64,000 nt of DNA from Clusia tigrina (Eukaryota > Arthropoda > Insecta > Diptera > Clusiidae): the NCBI GenBank assembly GCA_920105625.2, contig CAKKTE020000647.1:62001-126000 (forward strand), written 5' to 3'. Below are positions 1 to 13,661 of the stretch, piece by piece. The notes below the pieces were generated by a model, which searched no databases, was not told the DNA's origin, and was given only the letters and a program-made list of their open reading frames with translations. Positions within the stretch are counted from its first letter, which is position 1, and every line of letters starts with the position of its first letter. The position numbers were made by a program, and so were the translations under genes.

Positions 1-980
1 AAGTTTTATCAGTGTTTGATTTGGGACTCAAGGGTAGCATAGCTTTGAGCGATAGCTTAAATTGACAAGAGGCTCGAGTACTTTATTGTTACAAAATTTC
101 AAGGTTTTATGACGCTCCGATAAAAAGTTACAAGCATTTGTATGTTGCAAACTTTGATAGGTGTAGGACGTACCGTATAGAAGTTAGGGCCATTTGAAGT
201 TTTATCAGTGTTTGATTTGGGACTCAAGGGTAGCATAGCTTTGAGCGATAGCTTAAATTGACAAGCGGCTCGAGTACTTTATTGTTACAAAATGTCAAGG
301 TTTTATGACGCTCCAGTAAAAAGTTCCAAGCATTTGTATGTTGCAAACTTTGATAGGTGTAGGACGTACCGTATAGAAGTTAGGGCCATTTGAAGTTTTA
401 TCAGTAATTGATTTGGGATTCAAGGGTAGCATAGCTTTGAGCGTTAGCTTAAATTGACAAGAGGCTCGAGTGCTTTATTGTTACAAAATTTCAAGGTTTT
501 ATGACGCTCCAGTAAAAAGTTACAAGCATTTATATGTTGAAAACTTTGATAGGTGTAGGACGTACTGTATAGAAGTTAGGGCCATTTGAAGGTTTATCAG
601 TGTTTGATTTGGGTCTTAATGGTAGCATAGCTTTGAGCGATAGCTTAAATTGACAAGAGGCTCGAGTACTTTATTGCTACAAAATTTCAAGGTTTTATGA
701 CGCTCCAGTAAAAAGTTACAAGCATTTATATATTGCAAACTTTGATAGGTGTAGGACGTACCGTATAGATGTTAGGGCCATTTGAAGTTTTATCAGTGTG
801 TGATTTGAGATTCAAGGGTAGCATAGCTTTGAGCGATAGCTTAAATTGACAAGAGGCTCGAGTACTTTATTGCTACAAAATTTCAAGGTTTTATGACGCT
901 CCAGTAAAAAGTTGCAAGCATTTGTATGTTGCAAACTTTGATAGGTATAGGACGTACCGTATAGAAGTTAGGGCCATTTG

Positions 981-1169
981 AAGTTTTGTCAGTGTTTGAT
1001 TTGTGACTCAAGGGTAGCATAGCTTTGAGCGATAGCTTAAATTGACAAGAGTTCTTTATTGTTACAAAATTTCAAGGTTTTATGACGCTCCAGTAAAAAG
1101 TTACAAGCATTTGTATGTTGCAAACTTTGATAGGTGTAGGACGTACCGTACAGTAGTTAGGGCCATTTG
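981..1169 (+). repeat. 189-bp monomer with a 7-bp deletion (block A marker)
   Basis: The region gacaagaggctcgagtac is shortened to gacaagagttctttattg, removing seven bases between two GAG trinucleotides, with one accompanying a-to-t change. The same 189-bp form is at 4090-4278. It also lies inside the 175-bp copies at 2739-2913 and 5652-5826. It loses the CTCGAG site, so these monomers would escape an XhoI digest. Confidence 0.9.
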
Positions 1170-2738
1170 AAGTTTTATCAGTGTTTGATTTGGGACTCAA
1201 GGGTAGCATAGCTTTGAGCGATAGCTTAAATTGACAAGAGGCTCGAGTACTTTATTGTTACAAAATTTCAAGATTTTATGACGCTCCAATAAAAATTTAC
1301 AAGCATTTATATGTTGCAAACTTTGATAGGTGTAGGACGTACCGTACAGAAGTTAGGGCCATTTGAAGTTTTATCAGTGTTTGATTTGGGACTCAAGGGT
1401 AGCATAGCTTTGAGCAATAGCTTAAATTGACAAGAGGCTCGAGTACTTTATTGTTACAAAATTTCAAGGTTTTATGACGCTCCAGTAAAAAGTTACAAGC
1501 ATTTATATGTAGCAAACTTTGATAGGTGTAGGACGTCCCGTATAGAAGTTAGGGCCATTTGAAGTTTTTATCAGTGTTTGATTTGGGACTTAAGGGTAGC
1601 ATAGCTTTGAGCGATAGCTTAAATTGACAAGAGACTCGAGTACTTTATTGTTACAAAATTTCAAGGTTTTATGACGCTCCAGTAAAAAGTTACAAGCATT
1701 TGTATGTTGCAAACTTTGATAGGTGTAGGACGTACCGTATAGAAGTTAGGGCCATTTGAAGTTTTATCAGTGTTTTATTTGGGACTCAAGGGTAGCATAG
1801 TTTTGAGCGATAGCTTAAATTGACAAGACGCTCGAGTACTTTATTGTTACAAAATTTCAAGGTTTTATTACGCTCCAGTAAAAAGTTACAAGCATTTGTA
1901 GGTTGCAAACTTTGATAGGTGTAGGACGTACCGTATAGAAGTTAGGGCCATTTGAAGTTTTATCAGTGATTGATTTGGGATTCAAGGGTAGCATAGCTTT
2001 GAGCGTTAGCTTAAATTGACAAGAGGCTCGAGTACTTTATTGTTACAAAATTTCAAGGTTTTATGACGCTCCAGTAAAAAGTTCCAAGCATTTGTATGTT
2101 GCAAACTTTGATAGGTGTAGGACGTACCGTATAGAAGTTAGGGCCATTTGAAGTTTTATCAGTAATTGATTTGGGATTCAAGGGTAGCATAGCTTTGAGC
2201 GTTAGCTTAAATTGACAAGAGGCTCGAGTGCTTTATTGTTACAAAATTTCAAGGTTTTATGACGCTCCAGTAAAAAGTTACAAGCATTTATATGTTGAAA
2301 ACTTTGATAGGTGTAGGACGTACTGTATAGAAGTTAGGGCCATTTGAAGGTTTATCAGTGTTTGATTTGGGTCTTAATGGTAGCATAGCTTTGAGCGATA
2401 GCTTAAATTGACAAGAGGCTCGAGTACTTTATTGCTACAAAATTTCAAGGTTTTATGACGCTCCAGTAAAAAGTTACAAGCATTTATATATTGCAAACTT
2501 TGATAGGTGTAGGACGTACCGTATAGAAGTTAGGGCCATTTGAAGTTTTATCAGTGTGTGATTTGAGATTCAAGGGTAGCATAGCTTTGAGCGATAGCTT
2601 AAATTGACAAGAGGCTCGAGTACTTTATTGCTACAAAATTTCAAGGTTTTATGACGCTCCAGTAAAAAGTTGCAAGCATTTGTATGTTGCAAACTTTGAT
2701 AGGTATAGGACGTACCGTATAGAAGTTAGGGCCATTTG

Positions 2739-2913
2739 AAGTTTTGTCAGTGTTTGATTTGTGACTCAAGGGTAGCATAGCTTTGAGCGATAGCTTAAAT
2801 TGACAAGAGTTCTTTATTGTTACAAAATTTCAAGGTTTTATGACGCTCCAGTAAAAAGTTACAAGCATTTGTATGTTGCAAACTTTGATAGGTGTAGGAG
2901 TTAGGGCCATTTG
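2739..2913 (+). repeat. 175-bp monomer with 7-bp and 14-bp deletions, copy 1
   Basis: This copy has the 7-bp GAG-to-GAG deletion and a further 14-bp loss that joins gtagga directly to gttagggcc, removing the gacgtaccgta stretch with two CpGs. The same compound allele recurs at 5652-5826, each time followed by a monomer with catagcattgagcg. Sharing two independent deletions shows that the copies descend from one event and moved as part of a larger unit. Confidence 0.9.
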
Positions 2914-5651
2914 AAGTTTTATCAGTGTTTGATTTGGGACTCAAGGGTAGCATAGCATTGAGCGATAGCTTAAATTGACAAGAGGCTCGAGTACTTTATT
3001 GTTACAAAATTTCAAGATTTTATGACGCTCCAGTAAAAAGTTACAAGCATTTGTATGTTGCAAACTTTGATAGGTGTAGGACGTACCGTACAGTAGTTAG
3101 GGCCATTTGAAGTTTTATCAGTGTTTGATTTGGGACTCAAGGGTAGCATAGCTTTGAGCGATAGCTTAAATTGACAAGAGGCTCGAGTACTTTATTGTTA
3201 CAAAATTTCAAGATTTTATGACGCTCCGATAAAAAGTTACAAGCATTTGTATGTTGCAAACTTTGATAGGTGTAGGACGTACCGTATAGAAGTTAGGGCC
3301 ATTTGAAGTTTTATCAGTGTTTGATTTGGGACTCAAGGGTAGCATAGCTTTGAGCGATAGCTTAAATTGACAAGCGGCTCGAGTACTTTATTGTTACAAA
3401 ATGTCAAGGTTTTATGACGCTCCAGTAAAAAGTTCCAAGCATTTGTATGTTGCAAACTTTGATAGGTGTAGGACGTACCGTATAGAAGTTAGGGCCATTT
3501 GAAGTTTTATCAGTAATTGATTTGGGATTCAAGGGTAGCATAGCTTTGAGCGTTAGCTTAAATTGACAAGAGGCTCGAGTGCTTTATTGTTACAAAATTT
3601 CAAGGTTTTATGACGCTCCCGTAAAAAGTTACAAGCATTTATATGTTGAAAACTTTGATAGGTGTAGGACGTACTGTATAGAAGTTAGGGCCATTTGAAG
3701 GTTTATCAGTGTTTGATTTGGGTCTTAATGGTAGCATAGCTTTGAGCGATAGCTTAAATTGACAAGAGGCTCGAGTACTTTATTGCTACAAAATTTCAAG
3801 GTTTTATGACGCTCCAGTAAAAAGTTACAAGCATTTATATATTGCAAACTTTGATAGGTGTAGGACGTACCGTATAGAAGTTAGGGCCATTTGAAGTTTT
3901 ATCAGTGTGTGATTTGAGATTCAAGGGTAGCATAGCTTTGAGCGATAGCTTAAATTGACAAGAGGCTCGAGTACTTTATTGCTACAAAATTTCAAGGTTT
4001 TATGACGCTCCAGTAAAAAGTTGCAAGCATTTGTATGTTGCAAACTTTGATAGGTATAGGACGTACCGTATAGAAGTTAGGGCCATTTGAAGTTTTGTCA
4101 GTGTTTGATTTGTGACTCAAGGGTAGCATAGCTTTGAGCGATAGCTTAAATTGACAAGAGTTCTTTATTGTTACAAAATTTCAAGGTTTTATGACGCTCC
4201 AGTAAAAAGTTACAAGCATTTGTATGTTGCAAACTTTGATAGGTGTAGGACGTACCGTACAGTAGTTAGGGCCATTTGAAGTTTTATCAGTGTTTGATTT
4301 GGGACTCAAGGGTAGCATAGCTTTGAGCGATAGCTTAAATTGACAAGAGGCTCGAGTACTTTATTGTTACAAAATTTCAAGATTTTATGACGCTCCAATA
4401 AAAATTTACAAGCATTTATATGTTGCAAACTTTGATAGGTGTAGGACGTACCGTACAGAAGTTAGGGCCATTTGAAGTTTTTGTCAGTGTTTGATTTGGG
4501 ACTTAAGGGTAGCATAGCTTTGAGCGATAGCTTAAATTGACAAGAGACTCGAGTACTTTATTGTTACAAAATTTCAAGGTTTTATGACGCTCCAATAAAA
4601 AGTTACAAGCATTTGTATGTTGCAAACTTTGATAGGTGTAGGACGTACCGTATAGAAGTTAGGGCCATTTGAAGTTTTATCAGTGTTTTATTTGGGACTC
4701 AAGGGTAGCATAGTTTTGAGCGATAGCTTAAATTGACAAGACGCTCGAGTACTTTATTGTTACAAAATTTCAAGGTTTTATTACGCTCCAGTAAAAAGTT
4801 ACAAGCATTTGTAGGTTGCAAACTTTGATAGGTGTAGGACGTACCGTATAGAAGTTAGGGCCATTTGAAGTTTTATCAGTGATTGATTTGTGATTCAAGG
4901 GTAGCATAGCTTTGAGCGTTAGCTTAAATTGACAAGAGGCTCGAGTACTTTATTGTTACAAAATTTCAAGGTTTTATGACGCTCCAGTAAAAAGTTCCAA
5001 GCATTTGTATGTTGCAAACTTTGATAGGTGTAGGACGTACCGTATAGAAGTTAGGGCCATTTGAAGTTTTATCAGTAATTGATTTGGGATTCAAGGGTAG
5101 CATAGCTTTGAGCGTTAGCTTAAATTGACAAGAGGCTCGAGTGCTTTATTGTTACAAAATTTCAAGGTTTTATGACGCTCCAGTAAAAAGTTACAAGCAT
5201 TTATATGTTGAAAACTTTGATAGGTGTAGGACGTACTGTATAGAAGTTAGGGCCATTTGAAGGTTTATCAGTGTTTGATTTGGGTCTTAATGGTAGCATA
5301 GCTTTGAGCGATAGCTTAAATTGACAAGAGGCTCGAGTACTTTATTGCTACAAAATTTCAAGGTTTTATGACGCTCCAGTAAAAAGTTACAAGCATTTAT
5401 ATATTGCAAACTTTGATAGGTGTAGGACGTACCGTATAGAAGTTAGGGCCATTTGAAGTTTTATCAGTGTGTGATTTGAGATTCAAGGGTAGCATAGCTT
5501 TGAGCGATAGCTTAAATTGACAAGAGGCTCGAGTACTTTATTGCTACAAAATTTCAAGGTTTTATGACGCTCCAGTAAAAAGTTGCAAGCATTTGTATGT
5601 TGCAAACTTTGATAGGTATAGGACGTACCGTATAGAAGTTAGGGCCATTTG

Positions 5652-5826
5652 AAGTTTTGTCAGTGTTTGATTTGTGACTCAAGGGTAGCATAGCTTTGAG
5701 CGATAGCTTAAATTGACAAGAGTTCTTTATTGTTACAAAATTTCAAGGTTTTATGACGCTCCAGTAAAAAGTTACAAGCATTTGTATGTTGCAAACTTTG
5801 ATAGGTGTAGGAGTTAGGGCCATTTG
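5652..5826 (+). repeat. 175-bp monomer with 7-bp and 14-bp deletions, copy 2
   Basis: Same compound deletion allele as the copy at 2739-2913, again followed by the catagcattgagcg monomer. The monomers after that differ: aagatttt with ccagtaaaaag in the first case, ccaataaaaatttac here. A rearrangement breakpoint therefore lies just downstream. Confidence 0.9.
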
Positions 5827-6799
5827 AAGTTTTATCAGTGTTTGATTTGGGACTCAAGGGTAGCATAGCATTGAGCGATAGCTTAAATTGACAAGAGGCT
5901 CGAGTACTTTATTGTTACAAAATTTCAAGATTTTATGACGCTCCAATAAAAATTTACAAGCATTTATATGTTGCAAACTTTGATAGGTGTAGGACGTACC
6001 GTACAGAAGTTAGGGCCATTTGAAGTTTTATCAGTGTTTGATTTGGGACTCAAGGGTAGCATAGCTTTGAGCAATAGCTTAAATTGACAAGAGGCTCGAG
6101 TACTTTATTGTTACAAAATTTCAAGGTTTTATGACGCTCCAGTAAAAAGTTACAAGCATTTATATGTAGCAAACTTTGATAGGTGTAGGACGTCCCGTAT
6201 AGAAGTTAGGGCCATTTGAAGTTTTTATCAGTGTTTGATTTGGGACTTAAGGGTAGCATAGCTTTGAGCGATAGCTTAAATTGACAAGAGACTCGAGTAC
6301 TTTATTGTTACAAAATTTCAAGGTTTTATGACGCTCCAGTAAAAAGTTACAAGCATTTATATGTTGCAAACTTTGATAGGTGTAGGACGTACCGTATAAA
6401 AGTTAGGGCCATTTGAAGTTTTATCAGTGTTTTATTTGGGACTCAAGGGTAGCATAGTTTTGAGCGATAGCTTAAATTGACAAGACGCTCGAGTACTTTA
6501 TTGTTACAAAATTTCAAGGTTTTATTACGCTCCAGTAAAAAGTTACAAGCATTTGTAGGTTGCAAACTTTGATAGGTGTAGGACGTACCGTATAGAAGTT
6601 AGGGCCATTTGAAGTTTTATCAGTGATTGATTTGGGATTCAAGGGTAGCATAGCTTTGAGCGTTAGCTTAAATTGACAAGAAGCTCGAGTGCTTTACTGT
6701 TACAAAATTTCAAGGTTTTATGACGCTCCAGTAAAAAGTTACAAGCATTTATATGTTGCAAACTTTGATAGGTGTAGGACGTACTGTATAGAAGTTAGG

Positions 6800-8760
6800 G
6801 CCATTTGAAGGTTTATCAGTGTTTGATTTGGGACTTAAGGGTAGCATAGCTTTGAGCGATAGCTTAAATTGACAAGAGGCTCGAGTACTTTATTGTTAAA
6901 AAATTTCAAGGTTTTATGACGCTCCAGTAAAAAGTTACAAGCATTTGTATGTTGCAAAACTTGATAGGTGTAGGACGTACCGTACAGAAGTTAGGGCCAT
7001 TTGAAGTTTTATCAGTGTTTGATTTGGGACTCAAGAGTAGCATAGCTTTGAGCGTTAGCTTAAATTGACAAGAGGCTCGAGTACTTTATTGTTACAAAAT
7101 TTCAAGGTTTTATGACGCTCCAGTAAAAAGTTACAATCATTTGTATGTTGCAAACTTTGATAGGTGTGGGATGTACCGTACAGAAGTTAGGGCCATTTGA
7201 AGTTTTATCAGTGTTTGATTTGGGACTTAAGGGTAGCATAGCTTTGAGCAATAGCTTAAATTGACAAGCGGCTCGAGTACTTTATTGTTACAAAATTTCA
7301 AGGTTTTATGACGCTCCAATAAAAAGTTACAAGCATTTGTATGTTGCAAACTTTGATAGGTGTAGGACGTACCGTATAGAAGTTAGGGCCATTTGAAGTT
7401 TTATCAGTGATTGATTTGGGATTCAAGGGTAGCATAGCTTTGAGCGATAGTTTAAATTGACAAGCGGCTCGAGTACTTTATTGTTACAAAATTTCAAGGT
7501 TTTATGACGCTCCAGTAAAAACTTACAAGCATTTGTATGTTGTAAACTTTGATAGGTGTAGGACGTACCGTATAGAAGTTAGGGCCATTTGAAGGTTTAT
7601 CAGTGTTTGATTTGGGACTCAAGGGTAGCATAGCTTTGAGCGATAGCTTAAATTGACAAGAGGCTCGAGTGCTTTATTGTTACAAAATTTCAAGGTTTTA
7701 TGACGCTCCAGTAAAAAGTTACAAACATTTGTATGTTGCAAACTTTGATTGGTGTAGGACGTACCGTGTAGAAGTTAGGGCCATTTGAAGTTTTATCAGT
7801 GTTTGATTTGGGACTTAAGGGTAGCATAGCTTTGAGCGATAGCTTAAATTGACAAGAGGCTTGAGTACTTTATTGTTACAAAATTTCAAGGTTTTATTAC
7901 GCTCCAATAAAAAGTTACAAGCATTTGTATGTTGCAAAATTTGATAGGTGTAGGACGTACCGTATAGAAGTTAGGGCCATTTGAAGTTTTATCAGTGTTT
8001 GATTTGGGACTTAAGGGTAGCATAGCTTTGAGCGTTAGCTTAAATTGACAAGAGGCTCGAGTGCTTTATTGTTACAAAATTGCAAGGTTTTATGACGCTC
8101 CAGTGAAAAGTTACAAGCATATGTATCTTGCAAACTTTGATAGGTGTAGGACGTACCGTATAGAAGTTAGGGCCATTTGAAGTTTTATCAGTGTTTGATT
8201 TGGGACTCAAGGGTAGCATAGCTTTGAGCGATAGCTTAAATTGACAAGAGGCTCGAGTACTTTATTTTTACAAAATTTCAAGGTTTTATGACGCTCCAGT
8301 GAAAAGTTACAAGCATTTGTATGTTGCAAACTTTGATAGTTGCAGGACGTACCATAGAGAAGTTAGGGCCATTTGAAGTTTTATCAGTGTTTGATTTGGG
8401 ACTTAAGGGTAGCATAGCTTTGAGCGTTAGCTTAAATTGACAAGAGGCTCGAGTGCTTTATTGTTACAAAATTTCAAGGTTTTATGACGCTCCAGTGAAA
8501 AGTTACAAGCATATGTATCTTGCAAACTTTGATAGGTGTAGGACGTACCGTATAGAAGTTAGGGCCATTTGAAGTTTTATCAGTGTTTGATTTGGGACTC
8601 AAGGGTAGCATAGCATTGAGCGATAGCTTAAATTGACAAGAGGCTCGAGTACTTTATTGTTACAAAATTTCAAGGTTTTATGACGCTCCAGTAAAAAGTT
8701 ACAAGCATTTGTATGTTGCAAACTTTGATAGGTGTAGGACGTACCGTATAGAAGTTAGGG
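6800..8760 (+). repeat. Mixed monomers between HOR blocks
   Basis: About ten full-length monomers without a clear repeating order. Variants from both sides are mixed: gcgttagc and gagcaatagc copies as on the left, and the first gaggcttgagtac and gcatatgtatcttgc copies (near 7858 and 8117) that become characteristic further right. Two consecutive monomers around 7980-8370 recur at about 8373-8760 with small differences. I see no gene or foreign sequence. Confidence 0.75.
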
Positions 8761-11700
8761 CCATTTGAAGTTTTATCAGTGTTTTATTAGGGATTCAAGG
8801 GTAGCATAGCTTTGAGCGATAGCTTAAATTGACAAGAGGCTCGAGTACTTTATTGTTACAAAATTTCAAGGTTTTATGACGCTCCAGTAAAAAGTTACAA
8901 GCATTTGTATGTTGCAAACTTTGATAGGTGTAGGACGTACCGTATAGAAGTTAGGGCCATTTGAAGTTTTATCAGTGTTTGATTTGGGACTTAAGGGTAG
9001 CATAGCTTTGAGCGATGGCTTAAATTGACAAGAGGCTCGAGTACTTTATTGTTACAAAATTTCAAGGTTTTATGACGCTCCAGTAAAAAGTTACAAGCAT
9101 TTGTATGTTGCAAACTTTGATAGGTGTAGGACGTACCGTACAGAAGTTAGGGCCATTTGAAGTTTTATCAGTGTTTGATTTGGGACTCAAGGGTAGCATA
9201 GCTTTGAGCGTTAGCTTAAATTGACAAGAGGCTCGAGTACTTTATTGCTACAAAATTTCAAGGTTTTATGACGCTCCAGTAAAAAGTTACAAGCATTTGT
9301 ATGTTGCAAACTTTGATAGGTGTAGGACGTACCGTGTAGAAGTTAGGGCCATTTGAAGTTTTATCAGTGTTTGATTTGGGACTTAAGGGTAGCATAGCTT
9401 TGAGCGATAGCTTAAATTGACAAGAGGCTTGAGTACTTTATTGTTACAAAATTTCAAGGATTTATTACGCTCCAATAAAAAGTTACAAGCATTTGTATGT
9501 TGCAAAATTTGATAGGTGTAGGACGTACCGTATAGAAGTTAGGGCCATTTGAAGTTTTATCAGTGTTTGATTTGGGACTTAAGGGTAGCATAGCTTTGAG
9601 CGTTAGCTTAAATTGACAAGAGGCTCGAGTGCTTTATTGTTACAAAATTTCAAGGTTTTATGACGCTCCAGTGAAAAGTTACAAGCATATGTATCTTGCA
9701 AACTTTGATAGGTGTAGGACGTACTGTATAGAACTTAGGGCCATTTGAAGTTTTATCAGTGTTTGATTTGGGACTCAAGGGTAGCATAGCTTTGAGCGAT
9801 AGCTTAAATTGACAAGAGGCTCGAGTACTTTATTGTTACAAAATTTCAAGGTTTTATGACGCTCCAGTGAAAAGTTACAAGCATTTGTATGTTGCAAACT
9901 TTGATAGGTGTAGGACGTACCGTATAGAAGTTAGGGCCATTTGAAGTTTTATCAGTGTTTGATTTGGGACTCAAGAGTAGCATAGCTTTGAGCGATGGCT
10001 TAAATTGACAAGAGGCTCGAGTACTTTATTGTTACAAAGTTTCAAGGTTTTATGACGCTCCAGTAAAAAGTTACAAGCATTTGTATGTTGCAAACTTTGA
10101 TAGGTGAAGGACGTACCGTACAGAAGTTAGGGCCATTTGAAGTTTTATCGGTGTTTGATTTGGGACTCAAGGGTAGCATAGCTTTGAGCGATAGCTTAAA
10201 TTGACAAGAGGCTTGAGTACTTTATTGTTACAAAATTTCAAGGTTTTATTACGCTCCAATAAAAAGTTACAAGCATTTGTATGTTGCAAACTTTGATAGG
10301 TGTAGGACGTACCGTATAGAAGTTAATGCCATTTGAAGTTTTATCAGTGTTTGATTTGGGACTCAAGTGTAGCATAGCGTTGAGCGTTAGCTTAAATTGA
10401 CAAGAGGCTCGAGTGCTTTATTGTTACAAAATTTCAAGGTTTTATGACGCTCCAGTAAAAACTTACAAGCATTTGTATGTTGCAAACTTTGATAGGTGTA
10501 GGACGTACCGTACAGAAGTTAGGGCCATTTCAAGTTTTATCAGTGTTTGATTTGGGACTTAAGGGTAGCATAGCTTTTAGCGATAGCTTAAATTGACAAG
10601 AGGCTTGAGTACTTTATTGTTACAAAATTTCAAGGTTTTATTACGCTCCAATAAAAAGTTACAAGCATTTGTATGTTGCAAACTTTGATAGGTGTAGGAC
10701 GTACCATATAGAAGTTAGGGCCATTTGAACTTTTATCAGTGTTTGATTTGGGACTTAAGGGTAGCATAGCGTTGAGCGTTAGCTTAAATTTACAAGAGGC
10801 TCGAGTGCTTTATTGTTACAAACTTTCAAGGTTTTATGACGCTCCAGTAAAAAGTTACAAGCATTTGTATGTTGCAAACTTTAATAGGTGTAGGACGTAC
10901 TGTATAGAACTTAGGGCCATTTGAAGTTTTATCAGTGTTTGATTTGGGACTCAAGGGTAGCATAGCTTTGAGCGATAGCTTAAATTGACAAGAGGCTCGA
11001 GTACTTTATTGTTACAAAATTTCAAGGTTTTATGATGCTCCAGTAAAAAGTTACAAGCATTTGTATGTTGCAAACTTTGATAGGTGTAGGAGGTCCGGTA
11101 CAGAAGTTAGGGCCATTTGAAGTTTTATCAGTGTTTTATTAGGGATTCAAGGGTAGCATAGCTTTGAGCGATAGCTTAAATTGACAAGAGGCTCGAGTAC
11201 TTTATTGTTACAAAATTTCAAGGTTTTATGACGCTCCAGTAAAAAGTTACAAGCATTTGTATGTTGCAAACTTTGATAGGTGTAGGACGTACCGTATAGA
11301 AGTTAGGGCCATTTGAAGTTTTATCAGTGTTTGATTTGGGACTTAAGGGTAGCATAGCTTTGAGCGATGGCTTAAATTGAAAAGAGGCTCGAGTACTTTA
11401 TTGTTACAAAATTTCAAGGTTTTATGACGCTCCAGTAAAAAGTTACAAGCATTTGTATGTTGCAAACTTTGATAGGTGTAGGACGTACCGTACAGAAGTT
11501 AGGGCCATTTGAAGTTTTATCAGTGTTTGATTTGGGACTCAAGGGTAGCATAGCTTTGAGCGTTAGCTTAAATTGACAAGAGGCTCGAGTACTTTATTGC
11601 TACAAAATTTCAAGGTTTTATGACGCTCCAGTAAAAAGTTACAAGCATTTGTATGTTGCAAACTTTGATAGGTGTAGGACGTACCGTGTAGAAGTTAGGG

Positions 11701-13650
11701 CCATTTGAAGTTTTATCAGTGTTTGATTTGGGACTTAAGGGTAGCATAGCTTTGAGCGATAGCTTAAATTGACAAGAGGCTTGAGTACTTTATTGTTACA
11801 AAATTTCAAGGATTTATTACGCACCAATAAAAAGTTACAAGCATTTGTATGTTGCAAAATTTGATAGGTGTAGGACGTACCGTATAGAAGTTAGGGCCAT
11901 TTGAAGTTTTATCAGTGTTTGATTTGGGACTTAAGGGTAGCATAGCTTTGAGCGTTAGCTTAAATTTACAAGAGGCTCGAGTGCTTTATTGTTACAAAAT
12001 TTCAAGGTTTTATGACGCTCCAGTGAAAAGTTACAAGCATATGTATCTTGCAAACTTTGATAGGTGTAGGACGTACTGTATAGAACTTAGGGCCATTTGA
12101 AGTTTTATCAGTGTTTGATTTGGGACTCAAGGGTAGCATAGCTTTGAGCGATAGCTTAAATTGACAAGAGGCTCGAGTACTTTATTGTTACAAAATTTCA
12201 AGGTTTTATGACGCTCCAGTGAAAAGTTACAAGCATTTGTATGTTGCAAACTTTGATAGGTGTAGGACGTACCGTATAGAAGTTAGGGCCATTTGAAGTT
12301 TTATCAGTGTTTGATTTGGGACTCAAGAGTAGCATAGCTTTGAGCGATGGCTTAAATTGACAAGAGGCTCGAGTACTTTATTGTTACAAAGTTTCAAGGT
12401 TTTATGACGCTCCAGTAAAAAGTTACAAGCATTTGTATGTTTCAAACTTTGATAGGTGAAGGACGTACCGTACAGAAGTTAGGGCCATTTGAAGTTTTAT
12501 CGGTGTTTGATTTGGGACTCAAGGGTAGCATAGCTTTGAGCGATAGCTTAAATTGACAAGAGGCTCGAGTACTTTATTGTTACAAAATTTCAAGGTTTTA
12601 AGACGCTCCAGTAAAAAGTTACAAGCATTTGTATGTTGCAAACTTTGATAGGTGTAGGACGTACCGTATAGAAGTTAGGGCCATTTGAAGTTTTATCAGT
12701 GTTTGATTTGGGACTCAAGGGTAGCATAGCTTTGAGCGATAGCTTAAATTGACAAGAGGCTTGAGTACTTTATTGTTACAAAATTTCAAGGTTTTATTAC
12801 GCTCCAATAAAAAGTTACAAGCATTTGTATGTTGCAAACTTTGATAGGTGTAGGACGTACCGTATAGAAGTTAGGGCCATTTGAAGTTTTATCAGTGTTT
12901 GATTTGGGACTCAAGTGTAGCATAGCGTTGAGCGTTAGCTTAAATTGACAAGAGGCTCGAGTGCTTTATTGTTACAAAATTTCAAGGTTTTATGACGCTC
13001 CAGTAAAAACTTACAAGCATTTGTATGTTGCAAACTTTGATAGGTGTAGGACGTACCGTACAGAAGTTAGGGCCATTTCAAGTTTTATCAGTGTTTGATT
13101 TGGGACTTAAGGGTAGCATAGCTTTTAGCGATAGCTTAAATTGACAAGAGGCTTGAGTACTTTATTGTTACAAAATTTCAAGGTTTTATTACGCTCCAAT
13201 AAAAAGTTACAAGCATTTGTATGTTGCAAACTTTGATAGGTGTAGGACGTACCATATAGAAGTTAGGGCCATTTGAACTTTTATCAGTGTTTGATTTGGG
13301 ACTTAAGGGTAGCATAGCGTTGAGCGTTAGCTTAAATTTACAAGAGGCTCGAGTGCTTTATTGTTACAAAATTTCAAGGTTTTATGACGCTCCAGTAAAA
13401 AGTTACAAGCATTTGTATGTTGCAAACTTTAATAGGTGTAGGACGTACTGTATAGAACTTAGGGCCATTTGAAGTTTTATCAGTGTTTGATTTGGGACTC
13501 AAGGGTAGCATAGCTTTGAGCGATAGCTTAAATTGACAAGAGGCTCGAGTACTTTATTGTTACAAAATTTCAAGGTTTCATGATGCTCCAGTAAAAAGTT
13601 ACAAGCATTTGTATGTTGCAAACTTTGATAGGTGTAGGAGGTCCGGTACA
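8760..13650 (+). repeat. Tandem duplication of 12/13 monomers (2352/2548 bp)
   Basis: Rare variants recur at a fixed offset: gttttattag at 8781 and 11133 (2352 bp = 12 x 196), and accgtgta at 9331 and 11683 (2352). Further right the offset becomes 2548 bp (13 x 196): catttcaag at 10526 and 13074, and aggtccggta at 11091 and 13639. The change of offset means one extra monomer sits in the second copy, near 12.49-12.68 kb. The copies are about 8.76-11.1 kb and 11.1-13.65 kb. Confidence 0.85.
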
Positions 13651-13661
13651 GAAGTTAGGGC

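Larger units (their letters stand above)
1..6800 (+). repeat. HOR block A: 9-mer (1758 bp) with 8-mer and 7-mer forms
   Basis: A marker monomer with cagtaattgatttggg starts its diagnostic string at 402, 2160, 3511 and 5073. The spacings are 1758, 1351 and 1562 bp, that is 9, 7 and 8 monomers less small indels. The order of marked monomers is kept: cagtaattg, then gggtcttaatgg, then cagtgtgtgatttgag, then a cagtgtttgatttgtgac copy with a 7-bp deletion, then ccaataaaaatttac, then gagcaatagc with gacgtcccg, then gagactcgag, then catagttttgagcg, then a gcgttagc copy. The 8-mer form lacks the gacgtcccg monomer and the 7-mer form lacks several. The marker gctccgataaaa at 114 returns at 3223, giving 3109 = 1758 + 1351. 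Block edges are approximate. Confidence 0.88.
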
